The notes below the pieces were generated by a model. That model searched no databases and had not been told where the DNA came from. It saw nothing but the letters and a program-made list of their open reading frames with translations. From assembly GCA_037349495.1 (NCBI GenBank), contig CP140220.1, forward strand, positions 186,001 to 250,000: 64,000 nucleotides of DNA. The letters run 5' to 3'. The position numbers were made by a program, and so were the translations under genes. The DNA is from Lotmaria passim (Eukaryota > Euglenozoa > Kinetoplastea > Trypanosomatida > Trypanosomatidae). Below are positions 26,885-37,718 of this stretch, one piece after another; positions within the stretch are counted from its first letter, which is position 1, and each line of letters begins with the position of its first letter.

Positions 26885-29800
26885 TCTGACGGCCTTGCGT
26901 GACGGAGAATCTGCTCGCCTTGTCCCCTGTTCCTCCAAATATGTCTGTGCCGTCGACCCCGTCGCATCTGCGTGCCTGGACAAGGTGGCTTTCAGGTACG
27001 GGTGCCACGAGGCGGCGCAGAGGTACGGATCAGCACGAACGTTGCCGCTGCTGCTGCTGCACGAGCTCACGCTGCTCGAGCTGCTGCTGCTGCCGCTCTC
27101 CTCACTATAAGTGGTGCTGTAGTCGTCTTCCGACTGCGTCGGCTCCACCCCGCTGTGCTCCCTCAGTCGAGAAGAAGAGGAAGAAGCCATCGCAGCCCCA
27201 TGCTCACCGCTTTCGACATGTTTTTTGCCCTCACGGGTATTGGCTACCGCACCACGCGGTGCCAGATCGCTCACTGCGTGTTGGTGTCGTGCTTGAGATG
27301 TGGAGGGAAGAGCCGCTGCGGTAATGGTCGTCGTGTGCTCGCTCCTTACTTCCTTCTTCGCCCTCGTCTTCGAATCACGGAGAGACGTAGTAGAAGCCGT
27401 TACCGCTTCTGCTTCCCTCCTTTTCCCTGATGTTGCTGTTACTGCTGCTGCTGATGGTAGCCGCGCATCTTCTCTGTCACATGCAGGCATCGCTGACTCT
27501 CCATGCGCTGCCCCACCACCTCTCGTCACCGTCTCTTTCACGGATGGCGTTGACACTGCAGCTCTCGGTCCTTGCTGTCCGGTAGAGCGGCTACGGAGCA
27601 CTCCTGCCTCCTCTTCTTCGTTTTTTCTTACCGTCGCGGCGGATGTTGCTGAAGAAGCAGAGGAATCTGCCGAGGACGGCAGAAGACGGGCAGTTGCGGC
27701 AGCGGCAGCCGCGAGCGGCTGCGCCTTCGACGACGCCTTCAACAAGCTGCTGGTTCTGTTTGCTGCGTTGTTGTTGTTGCTGTTGCTGCTCCGCTTTACG
27801 GGCGACAATCGTCCTTCAGTGGGACTAAAGAGCTTTACGGCTGTAGTCCGCACAACCTCCGCAGGCTCTCCACGGACGGGCGCTGCTACTACCGCCGCTG
27901 CTGATATTGCTTCAGCTGCGTGGTCCGGCGTTGGCTGGGATGTACTGCCGTCATCCGTGTTCACGCTGTCCGACCACGGCCGTGTCTTTTCGACCACCGG
28001 ATCCGGTGGGGAGGAAAGAAGTGTGTCGCTGGGCAGCAACGCTGGTGACGGTGAGGAAACTGCTGCTGCCTCGCTGCTCGTCAGCACAGCCTTATCCATG
28101 AAAGTCAAATCCTGCTTGGCTGGCATGCACGCTTGCTGAGGCGGTGATGCTAGACGAGATCGTTCAAGACCGCATTTCACAGCAGGGTCGTCGTTACACG
28201 CCTTAGACGCGGCTGCGGTGCTCAGCAGTGTGTCGTACGTTTGCTGCACGCGGCGTCGCTCTACTCGTAGGTCGTGCAGCTGCCGCTGAAACAAACGGTA
28301 AACTCCACCTTCATCCTGGCTGTCAGACGTCATCCCGTCTTGCTGCTCCGCCTGATGACGGCGCCCGGCTTCGCTACTCTTCTTCGCATTTCGTCCATCA
28401 CGAAGAGAGGCGGGCTGCGGATAAAGTAGCACCTCCCGCACGAGGTGCTGCTGCGCCGCGAACAACGCCAATTGGGCGGACGTGGAAGGTGGTGGCGGGA
28501 TGACGCGTTTTGGGGGGGCCTCCGCGAGTCGAAGAAAGGCAGCCGCAGCCGTTGGTGGCATCTTGTCCTGTGCACACACGTCCACTGGCACGGAACTCGC
28601 CCCTGAATCTGCCCCATTTGTTGGATGGTGGCAAAGATGCAAGGCTTCTCGAAGCTTCGCACAGGCGCGTGCACGTCTGCGTTGAATCTCCTCCTCATAA
28701 AACGCTACCGCGCCGCCTTCATTCTCCTCATCATCACCAGCCGCGGGGCCTCTGACTCTCGACGCTGAGTCAGTGGTGAGAAACAAGTCCGCAAACAGAT
28801 GCTGCGGCCGCGGAGACTTGTGGCACACGGGAGCAGCACTCCGCTGCGGCGAAGGAGGAGGATCCACTGCGTCAGGTGGCGCCGCGGCTTCCCAGCAACT
28901 CCACTCACCACACGCGTACAGCAGGGCAACGGTGAGCTCTTCGGTTTGTCGTCGCATGGCACGAATGCCGCACAGCAGGTCCAGCGCACGCTTCGCCTCC
29001 GCAGCCTCGACTGCTTGAGCGGCTGCTTTCACAGACGGCGTTGAAGCCGGTGCAGGCCCTTCAACCGGTGCAGCTGCTGTGCTTTGGGTATCCTCCACCT
29101 TTACAGCTTCTGGTGCAGCGGTGGCCTTCGTTGTCGCAGGAGATCTAGCGGCAACGTGTGCGGCATCGGGAGACGCAAAGGGCAGCTCTGTGGTGCCATC
29201 GGCCGCCATCGCACGAGCTGAATGTATCGCGGACAGAGTCGGCGGACGTTGCAGCAGTTCCTTGTACACCGCACGTGTCAACGACAGACCGCGATCGCAG
29301 TATGCCGCCTGCGCTTTCGCGTTATATAAAAGTAGCCGCCGTGCTCGCCGCTTCGCCACCTCAAATGCGGCAAGGTCAAACGTACCGCTGCTGTCCTTCC
29401 CCTCCTCATCAGCGACGATGTCTGGGCCAAACCTTGTCCGCTCCGCGTTCGACTGGGTAAAACTTGAAGCGGCAGCTGTAAGTTCGGTAGACTCAGATGC
29501 GGCCGCTTCCTCGGCAACAGCGTTAACACCCTCGGCGGCGACGATGCCTTGTGGCGGTACTTTTCTCTTTGCCCCCTCCAATGCCTGACCACGAGAGCCA
29601 TTCACCACTTCGTTAAGCACGCCAGCCTGCTGTGTAGCAGAAAACTGAGAAGCGCTGACGCTGTACGGCCTTGACGAGTTGCCTGGAGGCACTTGACTGC
29701 TTGCACCCAGCGGGTTGGCGATGGGCGATGCAGGGAGTCGCGAGTCCCACCGGCCACCGCCGACGCTGCTCCTGTTTTGTGGGGCGGTATACGGTTGCTG

Positions 29801-30307
29801 CTGTTGTTGTTGTTGCTCTAATTGATAGAGGCGGAAGTCACGTAAGAGCTGCTTCGCTTCACGCACCTTCGACGCGTATGCCGCGTTAGCCGCGGCGTCG
29901 TCTTGCAGCGTCTCCCATGGCGTTTTCCTCGCCGTGGCGCCTCTGCACTGAGGCAGATCAATCCTGTCCGCTCGTGATGGCGCAGGTTGCGGTGTGGCTG
30001 TTGTGGACATCGTCGAAAGCGAGGCGGCGCTGCTCTGCTCTTGCGCTCCATCAAGCGACGAGGCAAGAACATAGCGGGTCACCGGCACCGGTGGGAAGAG
30101 AGAGCGCTCGCTAGCATCGTCTAGAAAGCTGCGCGGCAGTGGTGGTACCACCGGACGTGTGCGGAAGGGCACATCTGGAGACGCGACGTGCTGAGGTGCG
30201 CGCAGGAGATGTGCTGGGATAGGCCTCGCCCTCGTTGAGACGGAGGTGACGTGCGGGAACTGGAACGACACCGGTGACTGCGGCGGCAGCAGAGGATTGT
30301 CACACAT
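25937..30307 (-). CDS. Unknown 1,456-residue protein with basic-aromatic C-terminal tail
   Basis: I do not recognise this protein. Helical, charged segments alternate with Ser/Ala-rich low complexity. They include 'KQLLRDFRLYQLEQ' near residue 150, 'AKRRARRLLLYNAKAQ' near 315, and Arg/Glu-rich helices around residues 550 and 660. A long run of Ser lies near residue 1,120-1,140. The protein ends with 'SPRKKSFFKRLFGCGGR', a Lys/Arg and Phe cluster followed by one Cys. This resembles basic-aromatic membrane-binding peptides and could be acylated. There is no signal peptide or transmembrane helix. The frame opens upstream at a non-ATG codon (30388), but that part covers a CT repeat and the predicted splice acceptor, so ATG 30307 was chosen. 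A cytoskeletal or membrane-associated role is only a guess. Confidence 0.8.
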
Positions 30308-30335
30308 GCAATATCCGCAAATTGAGAAAGCGCGT

Positions 30336-30364
30336 CTATTATTATAAATAGAGAGAGAGAGAGA
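30336..30364 (-). promoter_or_regulatory. Predicted spliced-leader acceptor of the 1,456-residue protein gene
   Basis: The coding strand shows a (CT)n tract followed by tttataataatag. The AG at 30337-30336 leaves 28 nt before ATG 30307. This pyrimidine repeat decides the start, since it lies inside the longer open frame. Confidence 0.6.
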
Positions 30365-30682
30365 AAGACACTGTTGTAAATGCGTCAAAGTGAAACGCCA
30401 AGGGTGGCGTTGGTGATTAAACTCTAAATAACTGAATTAAAAAAAAATAAGTAGAACAAAATAAATACAAATAAAAAAATGAAGACCGTGAGCACAGCAT
30501 ATATTTTCTTTTTGCTTGTTTGTCTGTTTGTGTGTTTTCTATGGCGTTGTGGTCCTCTATTTGCAATTTTGTGTAATTGAAGTCTAGAGAAGTGTCAGCA
30601 ACTCTCTTTCGGGGCAAGTGTTACACATCTGGACCAAGCTCACCCTTCGCGACTGTGAATGAAAACGTGGTGGTTGATAAGG

Positions 30683-30715
<33 letters not shown>

Positions 30716-30837
30716 AATGTGAAGCAAAAAGGAACCACTTGGGTGTTTTGTGCAGCGAGGCTGCTTTGTTATCAGAAAATAAAAAAAATGAAGGGAAGAA
30801 CAGACAAAAAAAAAATATATATATATAAGCAACTCGG

Positions 30838-30868
<31 letters not shown>

Positions 30869-31319
30869 TAATTCTCCTTTCTTCATTAGAACGAGCGCAA
30901 CAAGAACGCTCCCTTTTTTTTATATATATATTTTATTTTCCTTCTTGTTGTTCCTGTGTTCTTTCGCTGTATGAAGAAATAAAAAAAAAAAAAAGAAAAA
31001 TAGCAGAAATGTGAAGATGGGTGGTTACAGCTCAAAAAAAAAAAAAAGAAGCACCTCATTTTATTAGTGACACGTGACATCAGCTGCCGACTCGAAGTGG
31101 TGGTTCCGTTTAACAAAAAAAGCCTCTCTCTCTCTCTCTTTATCGTACCGTGCTTTCTCCAGAAACACGTTGCGTTAAATAGATATTTAAAAAAAAAAAG
31201 AAAGTTGCGGCGGCTACAAAAAACCCTCAAAGCCCCTCGTATACTCGTGTCTCACGCATAAAGTCGCGTGTGAAGGCTCTGCCGTGGTGGAGCTCATCTA
31301 CCGCTGTTTCTTCCTTCTC

Positions 31320-31322
<3 letters not shown>

Positions 31323-31388
<66 letters not shown>
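31323..31388. repeat. (TA)33 microsatellite
   Basis: About 66 uninterrupted bases of TA dinucleotide, the longest simple repeat in the window. It starts about 126 nt past the PAQR stop codon, so it probably lies in that gene's 3' UTR, where the RNA could fold as a long AU hairpin. Confidence 0.95.
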
Positions 31389-31389
<1 letters not shown>

Positions 31390-31514
31390 TGTCCAGAGAT
31401 CTTTTGGGGGGTAAATCGACAGGGAGATATCAGAAAAACGGCGTGCAGTTAAAGAAGGAGGAAAAAAAAAAAAGACACATAGTCAAAGCAAATGTTCTGT
31501 CCCTCCTGTTGAGT

Positions 31515-33839
31515 TTACGGACACACAACGAGGTCGTACTCGATGCAGTCGTAGTAGACCGCCAGCACGTTCGAAAAAGCGCTCAGCATCGTACAGATGT
31601 GCCATAAGTTGTGACTATTTCCCACATAGTCTAGCGTAGACGCCGACACCACGTACGTCACCATCCACTTCGGAAAGCTGAATCGATGCCACCACGAGTG
31701 CACGTGGGAAGCCGGCAGCGGCGGCGATGCTGACGACGGCCGCTTCACGTCTCGCGTCAGCTCTTCAGCGCACCACGCCGCCGCCTCCTCAGCCGCCAGC
31801 GCACGCGTGTGCTGCGCCGCCTTTCGAGTCCAGTGAAAGACGACTCGCTCGGGGAACCGCGCCGCGTTCACGATACCACCGATGAACAGAAACACATAGG
31901 TTGCGTTGTGGTAGTAGACGCCCTGTGTGAACCCACCGTAGGCGGGCGAGCTCTTCGGGTACACAAACCAGCGGTAGATGCCGAGGTGGAGCAGGCAGTA
32001 CACCCCCACGACGGCAGCGCGTTGGTGGGCCGTGATGTGCACCGGCTCCCGCGGCGTGGCGGCCTTCTCTGTGTGCCGATGCGCCGTGCAAACATCAGCG
32101 GCTTCGTGCTGAAAGGGACAGGCAGGAGCAGCAGCGACGTGCCGGTATCGATGCAGCCAGGATAATATCACGCGGTAAGACGCGGAAGGCGGCTGCTCTC
32201 TTCTCACTTTGGGTAGTCGAGTCTGCCCACGCTGTATCTGACCTTGTCGCCCTGTCGCACGCGCATGCAGTGGCGGCGGCTGCCGTTGTTGTCGCTGCTG
32301 CTGCTGCGACGCGGAGCGCGACACGGAAGAAGAGGAAGGCCCCACATCGAATTCCGCCGGGGGAAGCGGTGCGCCCGTCACGAACTCGATCACGGCACAC
32401 AGTACCCACGCCACTACGCCCTGAGTCAGTGCCCAGATCCACCACCACCCATCCGTCAAAACACCCCACATCGGGGCCAGCACGACACAGTACAAGCACA
32501 GCAACGTCGACACTGTCACAAGAGTCGTCGCCCACAACAACGCGTTCTCCGAGGCGCACGGCATTCCGCAGGTCAGGTACGTGTATGCGCTGCCACCGAT
32601 AGACAGAAGCACACCCATCACATCACACTGCAGCAGTTGCTGGTAGCCGCGACGCGAGCGGCAGCACGGCATGAAGGTGTGGTAAACACAGGAGAGAAGA
32701 AAAGTGAGGAGGAGGCAGCAGGTCAGCGGGCGAAGAGAGAAGCGCAGGCGTGCCGCAATGCTGAGTGGAACTTGGGATGACAGCGGCTCGACGTCCGCCG
32801 GCAACGCATCGGTGGTGGTGGTGGAAATAAAAGGAGAGAACGGCAGTAGCACAAGAAAGCGTAAGAAAGAAGTCCACGAGGTCAGGTAGGCAGTGGCGGC
32901 GGAGGAGGAAGAGGGTTCGACTGCTGGCGCTGTGAACGTGTCTCGTGGGGAGGTCGCCCCACCCGGTGGGACGTACCCGCGGCTCTCTTCCTCTTTCGTG
33001 TCCCACTCCTCTCCTCTGCTTGCAACTTTGACGACGTGTTCTTGCTTCTGCTTCTTTGCAGCTGCTGCTGTTGCTGAATCGGTGGGCTCCAATCCGTGCA
33101 GACCACGCAGCCAACTCGGGATCTGCCCTGACGAAGGCGCCGGCGGCTCTCCGCCACGGCGTGCACCACTGCCATCCCGACCGCGCTGCTTGCCCGGCGA
33201 GGAAGAAAAAGAAGGGTCGTTGGCAGCAAACCATAGCCTCTCAGCCTCAGGCGTCGCCCAAGACACACCTCCACCGCCACTACTACGCTCATACAAATCA
33301 CTCATCACGCCAAACGCGGCGGCTGTAGCAGACGCCGCCTCACCACCACTGCCGCCATCCCCCATCAGCACACGCGGCGGACACCACAGCAGCGACAGCA
33401 TCAGCAGCGCCGCCACGAGATGCGACAAGACGTTGAAGCTCTCGTTGTGCACATATAAAAAGAGGGACCCGAGCGCCTCGCGTTTGCGCAGCAGTCGATG
33501 CCGAAAACCTCGACGGATGTACACGTTGAACTGCAACCACGGATCGACGTCATGAATAGAGACGGTTCCACGCTTCCAGGAGGCGAGCTCGAGCTGCACG
33601 CGCGTCCAAAGCGAGGTTAGACTGTGGACATCTCGCGATGCCGGTGAAAGCGGAGCCGGCGGTGCGGGAAGAGGCGGCATGCACGTGTCTGTGCTTTCCT
33701 CTCGCGAGTCCGTCACACATGCAAAGACACGGTCGGCAGCAGTGGAAGTTGGTTGGTAGTGCTGATCACGATGACTAAGATCGTCGCGTGCAGGAGGCGC
33801 TCCTGCTGACAGATTTGGTGCTTTCGTCCTTTCCCTCAT
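31515..33839 (-). CDS. PAQR / haemolysin III family membrane protein
   Basis: A 774-residue multi-pass membrane protein of the progestin/adipoQ receptor family. It has the N-terminal family motif near residue 105-140 ('RGFRHRLLRKREALGS', then 'VHNESFNVLSHL'), followed by TM1. The family's predicted zinc or hydrolase residues are all present: Ser-x3-His in 'LSCVYHTF' near 385, Asp in 'QCDVMGV' near 405, and His-x3-His in 'SHNLWHIC' near 743. Six or more hydrophobic helices can be followed. The usual family length is 300-400 residues; here low-complexity insertions lie after TM1 (about 157-355), between later helices (about 483-595) and before the last helix. Family members act as receptors or ceramidase-like hydrolases; the substrate here is unknown. 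The frame extends 87 codons upstream, but that part includes a (TG)n leader and a T-rich tract, so ATG 33839 was chosen. Confidence 0.88.
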   Translation of the reverse strand: MRERTKAPNLSAGAPPARDDLSHRDQHYQPTSTAADRVFACVTDSREESTDTCMPPLPAPPAPLSPASRDVHSLTSLWTRVQLELASWKRGTVSIHDVDPWLQFNVYIRRGFRHRLLRKREALGSLFLYVHNESFNVLSHLVAALLMLSLLWCPPRVLMGDGGSGGEAASATAAAFGVMSDLYERSSGGGGVSWATPEAERLWFAANDPSFSSSPGKQRGRDGSGARRGGEPPAPSSGQIPSWLRGLHGLEPTDSATAAAAKKQKQEHVVKVASRGEEWDTKEEESRGYVPPGGATSPRDTFTAPAVEPSSSSAATAYLTSWTSFLRFLVLLPFSPFISTTTTDALPADVEPLSSQVPLSIAARLRFSLRPLTCCLLLTFLLSCVYHTFMPCCRSRRGYQQLLQCDVMGVLLSIGGSAYTYLTCGMPCASENALLWATTLVTVSTLLCLYCVVLAPMWGVLTDGWWWIWALTQGVVAWVLCAVIEFVTGAPLPPAEFDVGPSSSSVSRSASQQQQRQQRQPPPLHARATGRQGQIQRGQTRLPKVRREQPPSASYRVILSWLHRYRHVAAAPACPFQHEAADVCTAHRHTEKAATPREPVHITAHQRAAVVGVYCLLHLGIYRWFVYPKSSPAYGGFTQGVYYHNATYVFLFIGGIVNAARFPERVVFHWTRKAAQHTRALAAEEAAAWCAEELTRDVKRPSSASPPLPASHVHSWWHRFSFPKWMVTYVVSASTLDYVGNSHNLWHICTMLSAFSNVLAVYYDCIEYDLVVCP

Positions 33840-33852
33840 TTGAAAGCACGTG

Positions 33853-33880
33853 CACACACACACACACACACACACACACA
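33853..33880. repeat. (CA)14 microsatellite in the PAQR leader
   Basis: On the coding strand this is a (TG)n run ending about 14 nt before ATG 33839. It lies in the predicted 5' UTR. If translated it would give alternating Cys-Val, which argues against a longer N-terminus. Confidence 0.9.
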
Positions 33881-33961
33881 GGGAAGGGTGCACCTGAATA
33901 CCCCTCGAAATACGATACTTGTCTTTGTTGTTGTTTCGTTTTTTTTTTTTTAAACTTCTTT

Positions 33962-33994
33962 CTATAAAAGCAAAGAGAGAAAAAAAAAAAAGAG
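33962..33994 (-). promoter_or_regulatory. Predicted spliced-leader acceptor of the PAQR gene
   Basis: On the coding strand a T/C tract is followed by tgcttttatag, with AG at 33963-33962. The resulting leader is about 122 nt and has no upstream ATG. A second AG at 33895-33894 is possible but has a weaker tract. Confidence 0.5.
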
Positions 33995-34835
33995 TTCCAC
34001 TGAAAAGAAAGTAAAAATGAAAACAAAAAAAAAAAGAGCTTTTTTTGTTTTCCTTAATACGCAGCTGCGCACGACTTCCAAAAGCGTGCTTAAAAGTCAA
34101 AAAAAAAAAAGGCTGAAAAAAGAAAGGCCCCTTTTTTTTTTCTTCTTCTTAGAGTACTTTTTTTTTTTTAGAAGTAACAAAATGCGTTGGATAGTACGGT
34201 TGTTTGTTTGTTTGTTTGTTTTCGTTCTTTTCGCGTGTGTGTTGAAGTAAAGAACGCTCAGCCCTCGACTACTTCGATCAATTTACTCTCACCATAGCCA
34301 CCGTCTGAAAGCTGTCACCATGCAATAAAAAAAAAAAAAGAGACAATAATAATGATAATAATACAAACAAAGTCAAGAAAGCAAAGAGAAAGAGGGAAGT
34401 GAGAGTTGCGAGTAAAGAGAAAGAGAGCGTAAATTACATACGACATTAACAAAGAAAAAGCCGTCCAATTTTCAAGTTGTCGTTTTCATTCTGAAAAAAA
34501 AAAAAAAAGAAAATCAAGCTGCGCAAATGGGGGAGAAAAGGTGAGCCGTGAGGAAAAAAAAAAAAACCTGTATGTCGGTCGCTGTCTAACGGAGCTTGTC
34601 AGAGACATTGCTGAGCAGGGCTCTCTTACTTTCTTTTCTTTCCTCTTTTTTTTTTTTTTTTAAGAAGGAGCTAAGGTGCTCCTTGAGCATATTCTCTCGC
34701 AAAGATCAGCCGGAGAAAAAAAAAACCCTTAAAAAAAAAAAACAGGTTTCCTCAATATAAAGCAATGAAACACACCGCCATAATTTTCTACATTCTTCCC
34801 AAACTTCTTTTTCTTTCTTTCTTTTTTTTTTTTTT

Positions 34836-37718
34836 TCAAACAGTACGACACTGCGCACGGACCACACGCAGCGCCTCCTGATGCGCACGCGCGAAACGAC
34901 GATGCACCGGCAAGTCGTCCTCCACCGCCGTCCTCAGCAGGCTGCCGGACGCGGTGTCAATGCCTGCCCGTGGCGCCGCTGCCGACACGCTCAAATCTGC
35001 CGGCGCGCGTACCTTCTCCTCGCCACTCTCGCCCGTCGTTGCGGTGGCATACGCGAAGGCGGCGTCCAGCAGAGGTGCCCCTGGTGGCTGCATGCGAGGC
35101 GATGCAGTGGCCTCAGCAAGTTCAACCGTCGGCATGCGCAAGGCGTGGATCAGCTGCAACCGCAGTTGCCGCACATGTGCCAGTGTATCTGTGTGCGCTG
35201 CAGTGAGGGACGCAAGCTGCTGCTGCGTGTCTGTGAGTTCGCCGTGCGCCGTGCTGAGGTCACGCTGTATTGCAGCGACGGCTGCGCAGTGCTGCCGGTG
35301 CTGCCAGTCGCCCCATAGGTCGTTTGCGCAGGTACCCCAGCACGCCTCCAGTTCCTGCCGCGCAATGCGCTCTTGCAGTTGTAAGACACGCAGCTCCTCC
35401 TTCACTGAAGAAGCATCGCGCTCGTGCATGCACCGCTGCTGCCAGCGAAGAGCTTCGCCTTGGCACCGCATCAGCAGCAGTCGTGCCGGCTCCTCCAACA
35501 TGTGAAGCAGTTGATGGCGTGCCTCTTCCTCTGCCTCGTGTAGAGCACGCCGAGCTTCACCTTCGAAGGTGAAGAGGTGTGTGGTGAGCCAAGCAGCGGC
35601 GTCGGACTGGACGACGGCAAGTTGCTCCAACGCTTTATCGGAGTGCTGTGTCCCCACCGCATGCCGGACAACAGCCGCCGCGGCGGCAGCAGTCGAAAGC
35701 AACACACTCGAATCCTCCATCGAAGTAGACTGCTCCCTCCGGCTGGTTCGTCGTTTGAGCTGCTCCAGTTCTTGCGCACGCTCCTGCTCCCGCTCCCACT
35801 GCGCACGCAGCTCCGCCACCCGATCTGTCTGTTGACTTTGGATCTGCACCTGACAGACGCGCAAATACTCAACAAGTCTGTCCAGCTGCTGCTGCTGCTG
35901 TGTAGACACTCGCGTTGTGTAGCTCTCCAACTCGCGTTGCAACATCGGGAGCGCCACCTCGGCACACTGCGCGGCGGCGAGAGCTTTTGCGTGCTCTTCG
36001 GCAAGACGGGCGTCACGCTGCCGTTGCTGCGCTCGTCTTTCCTCCTCCTCTGTCCTCTCACGCGTCTGACGCGCTTCTTCCGCCTCTTTCTCTTCCATCG
36101 TAGCTCCTGCCTGGGTGCAGGCGGAGCGGCGTCGCGGCGGCTGCACGCCTGTCACCCCCTTCATGGTCGTTTGATTTGCCGACACGGCTGCCTTTGCCTC
36201 GTCCGTCTTTTCTGCAGTGAGCAGGGCCGCCTGTCGGATGTACGCGGCACGAAGCTCCGCCCGCGCTCGCCCCGCCGCGACGGCGGCGTCGTCCTCCCCT
36301 GCCACGTTGCCAGCTTGAGCAGAAGGGAAAGAGAGGTGGAGAAGCGGCGGGACTTCGGCCCACATGGCACCGCCCTGCACCGCATCCAAGAACACATCCT
36401 GCTGGACATAGGGTGTCGCATGGTCATGTCTGCGGCGTCGCGTTGTCGAGGACGGTCTTTCGGATCCTCTGCCATTGTCTCTGTTTCGTCGATTCGGTGG
36501 AGTGGAGACGCGAAGCACACCTGTGCGGGCGGCAGCTGCTGCACAGGAGCTACACAAGGACGCCGTGTCTCCTTCGGTACTGCTGTGGCTGGAGGAGCGG
36601 GGAACGGCGCCGGATCGACAGCGAGAGCAGCAGCTGCAGTAGGAAGGAAAAGAAGACGAGGGAACGCTGTCGTCACTGGTGTGGCTTGTGTCCGTGGACG
36701 TAGTGCCAGTCACGGACGCGTCGGAAGAGCCGTCGAGGACGGCACCGGTGTTGCCCTTTCTCCGTGCCGGCTTTTCGCGGTGACGCCTGTGCGGCGCGTC
36801 ACGCTCACTGCGACACGAGCAGCTTGTCGGACACCCACAGGAGGAAGAAGAAGAGAAAGAAAAAGGCGATTCGACCGGAAACGCTACTGCCGCCTCGCCT
36901 GCACTTTTCATGAAGTCAACCTGTTTCTTTTCCTTCAGAAGAGGTTGCGTTGCTGGCGTGGGTTTCGCCATAAGTGCGCGGTTGGCCACAGCCGGTGCAC
37001 GGAGGACAAACGACGGCGTCGAGGTAGACGAAGATGACGAAGACGGCATGGGTGAGTTGTCGGGAAGCACCGAACTCTCGCACGACCACCAGCCAGGCAC
37101 GCCGCCCGGAGAAGAGCCACCACCCGCCTTTCCGTCAAACTGCGCCGTCTCACGCAGTTGACGCCTTGACACGCGAGGGTGATGAAGCTGCTGCTGCACC
37201 TGCGCATACGGATCGGAAGACAGCACGGCAGGGTCACGCGTAGCCGAAACAGTAGCCGCGGCCGTCGCTCCCTCATTCTTGAAACTCGCACCCCCATCCG
37301 CATCTCTACCTGTGTCACCATTCGCCTCTCCTTTGGCTAGAGCCACGGCACTCGCGTTACTCGCTACCCCGCCAGAATTCACTTGCGCCGTTGGCACCGC
37401 GTGAGAAGCACTCGAAGGCGCGGCAGAAAAAGATGAAGCGGAATACGAAGAAGAGGAGTAGACACGACGGGGCCGCGTACTGGCCTGGTCTGTAACACCT
37501 TTCTTGTGGTACGAATCAGTTGGAGGCAGCTGCCCGGTTCTCGCTTGAGTAGTGCCGTCGACAAGAATACACGTCAACCGCCCCTGCCGCTCTGTAGTAG
37601 GGTCTACTTTACTGGCATGCATGGACGTCGTGAAGAGCGCGTTGCTTTGCGGCGTGTGGGCCACAGACGGCGCCGGTGGAGTCGCAGTCCACGAAGACGA
37701 CGAGGAGAAGGAAAACAT
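34836..37718 (-). CDS. Coiled-coil protein with cysteine clusters
   Basis: A 960-residue protein, not recognised. The N-terminal half is Ser/Thr/Ala low complexity. It carries two cysteine groups: 'CGCPTSCSC' near residue 293, and 'YCSCCSRCRSG' near 364 with 'SLCSSC' near 386. These could bind metal, though they match no zinc-finger family I know. From about residue 545 to 900 it is rich in Glu, Gln and Arg with heptad-like spacing, as in 'EEERRAQQRQRDARLAEE' and 'QQQQQLDRLVEYLRV', so a long coiled coil is likely. The C-terminus is again low complexity. There is no signal peptide or membrane segment. ATG 37718 is the first in frame after a good acceptor at 37843. A second Met at 37622 would be used if splicing occurs after the closer T tract. 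Confidence 0.82.
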   Translation of the reverse strand: MFSFSSSSSWTATPPAPSVAHTPQSNALFTTSMHASKVDPTTERQGRLTCILVDGTTQARTGQLPPTDSYHKKGVTDQASTRPRRVYSSSSYSASSFSAAPSSASHAVPTAQVNSGGVASNASAVALAKGEANGDTGRDADGGASFKNEGATAAATVSATRDPAVLSSDPYAQVQQQLHHPRVSRRQLRETAQFDGKAGGGSSPGGVPGWWSCESSVLPDNSPMPSSSSSSTSTPSFVLRAPAVANRALMAKPTPATQPLLKEKKQVDFMKSAGEAAVAFPVESPFSFSSSSSCGCPTSCSCRSERDAPHRRHREKPARRKGNTGAVLDGSSDASVTGTTSTDTSHTSDDSVPSSSFPSYCSCCSRCRSGAVPRSSSHSSTEGDTASLCSSCAAAAARTGVLRVSTPPNRRNRDNGRGSERPSSTTRRRRHDHATPYVQQDVFLDAVQGGAMWAEVPPLLHLSFPSAQAGNVAGEDDAAVAAGRARAELRAAYIRQAALLTAEKTDEAKAAVSANQTTMKGVTGVQPPRRRSACTQAGATMEEKEAEEARQTRERTEEEERRAQQRQRDARLAEEHAKALAAAQCAEVALPMLQRELESYTTRVSTQQQQQLDRLVEYLRVCQVQIQSQQTDRVAELRAQWEREQERAQELEQLKRRTSRREQSTSMEDSSVLLSTAAAAAAVVRHAVGTQHSDKALEQLAVVQSDAAAWLTTHLFTFEGEARRALHEAEEEARHQLLHMLEEPARLLLMRCQGEALRWQQRCMHERDASSVKEELRVLQLQERIARQELEACWGTCANDLWGDWQHRQHCAAVAAIQRDLSTAHGELTDTQQQLASLTAAHTDTLAHVRQLRLQLIHALRMPTVELAEATASPRMQPPGAPLLDAAFAYATATTGESGEEKVRAPADLSVSAAAPRAGIDTASGSLLRTAVEDDLPVHRRFARAHQEALRVVRAQCRTV

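Larger units (their letters stand above)
30308..31514. other. Spacer between the PAQR gene and the 1,456-residue protein gene
   Basis: AT-rich spacer with A/T homopolymers, a TA/TG repeat near 30681-30714, a TTTTG repeat near 30840-30865 and a long TA array at 31323-31388. It should contain the PAQR 3' UTR. No convincing gene is present. Confidence 0.7.
33840..34835. other. Spacer between the coiled-coil gene and the PAQR gene
   Basis: About 1 kb of AT-rich spacer with A/T homopolymers and a short GTTT array near 34200-34220. It holds the coiled-coil gene's 3' UTR and the PAQR leader. No gene or RNA element is supported. Confidence 0.7.

Noticed and set aside
33840-34100. N-terminal extension of the PAQR protein
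   Set aside because: It reads a (TG)n repeat as Cys-Val and a T tract as Phe, and covers the predicted acceptor.
35577-37037. Plus-strand frame of 486 codons
   Set aside because: It is antisense to the coiled-coil gene, has Arg/Leu/Cys-rich translation and no domain, and no plus-strand splice signal was seen.
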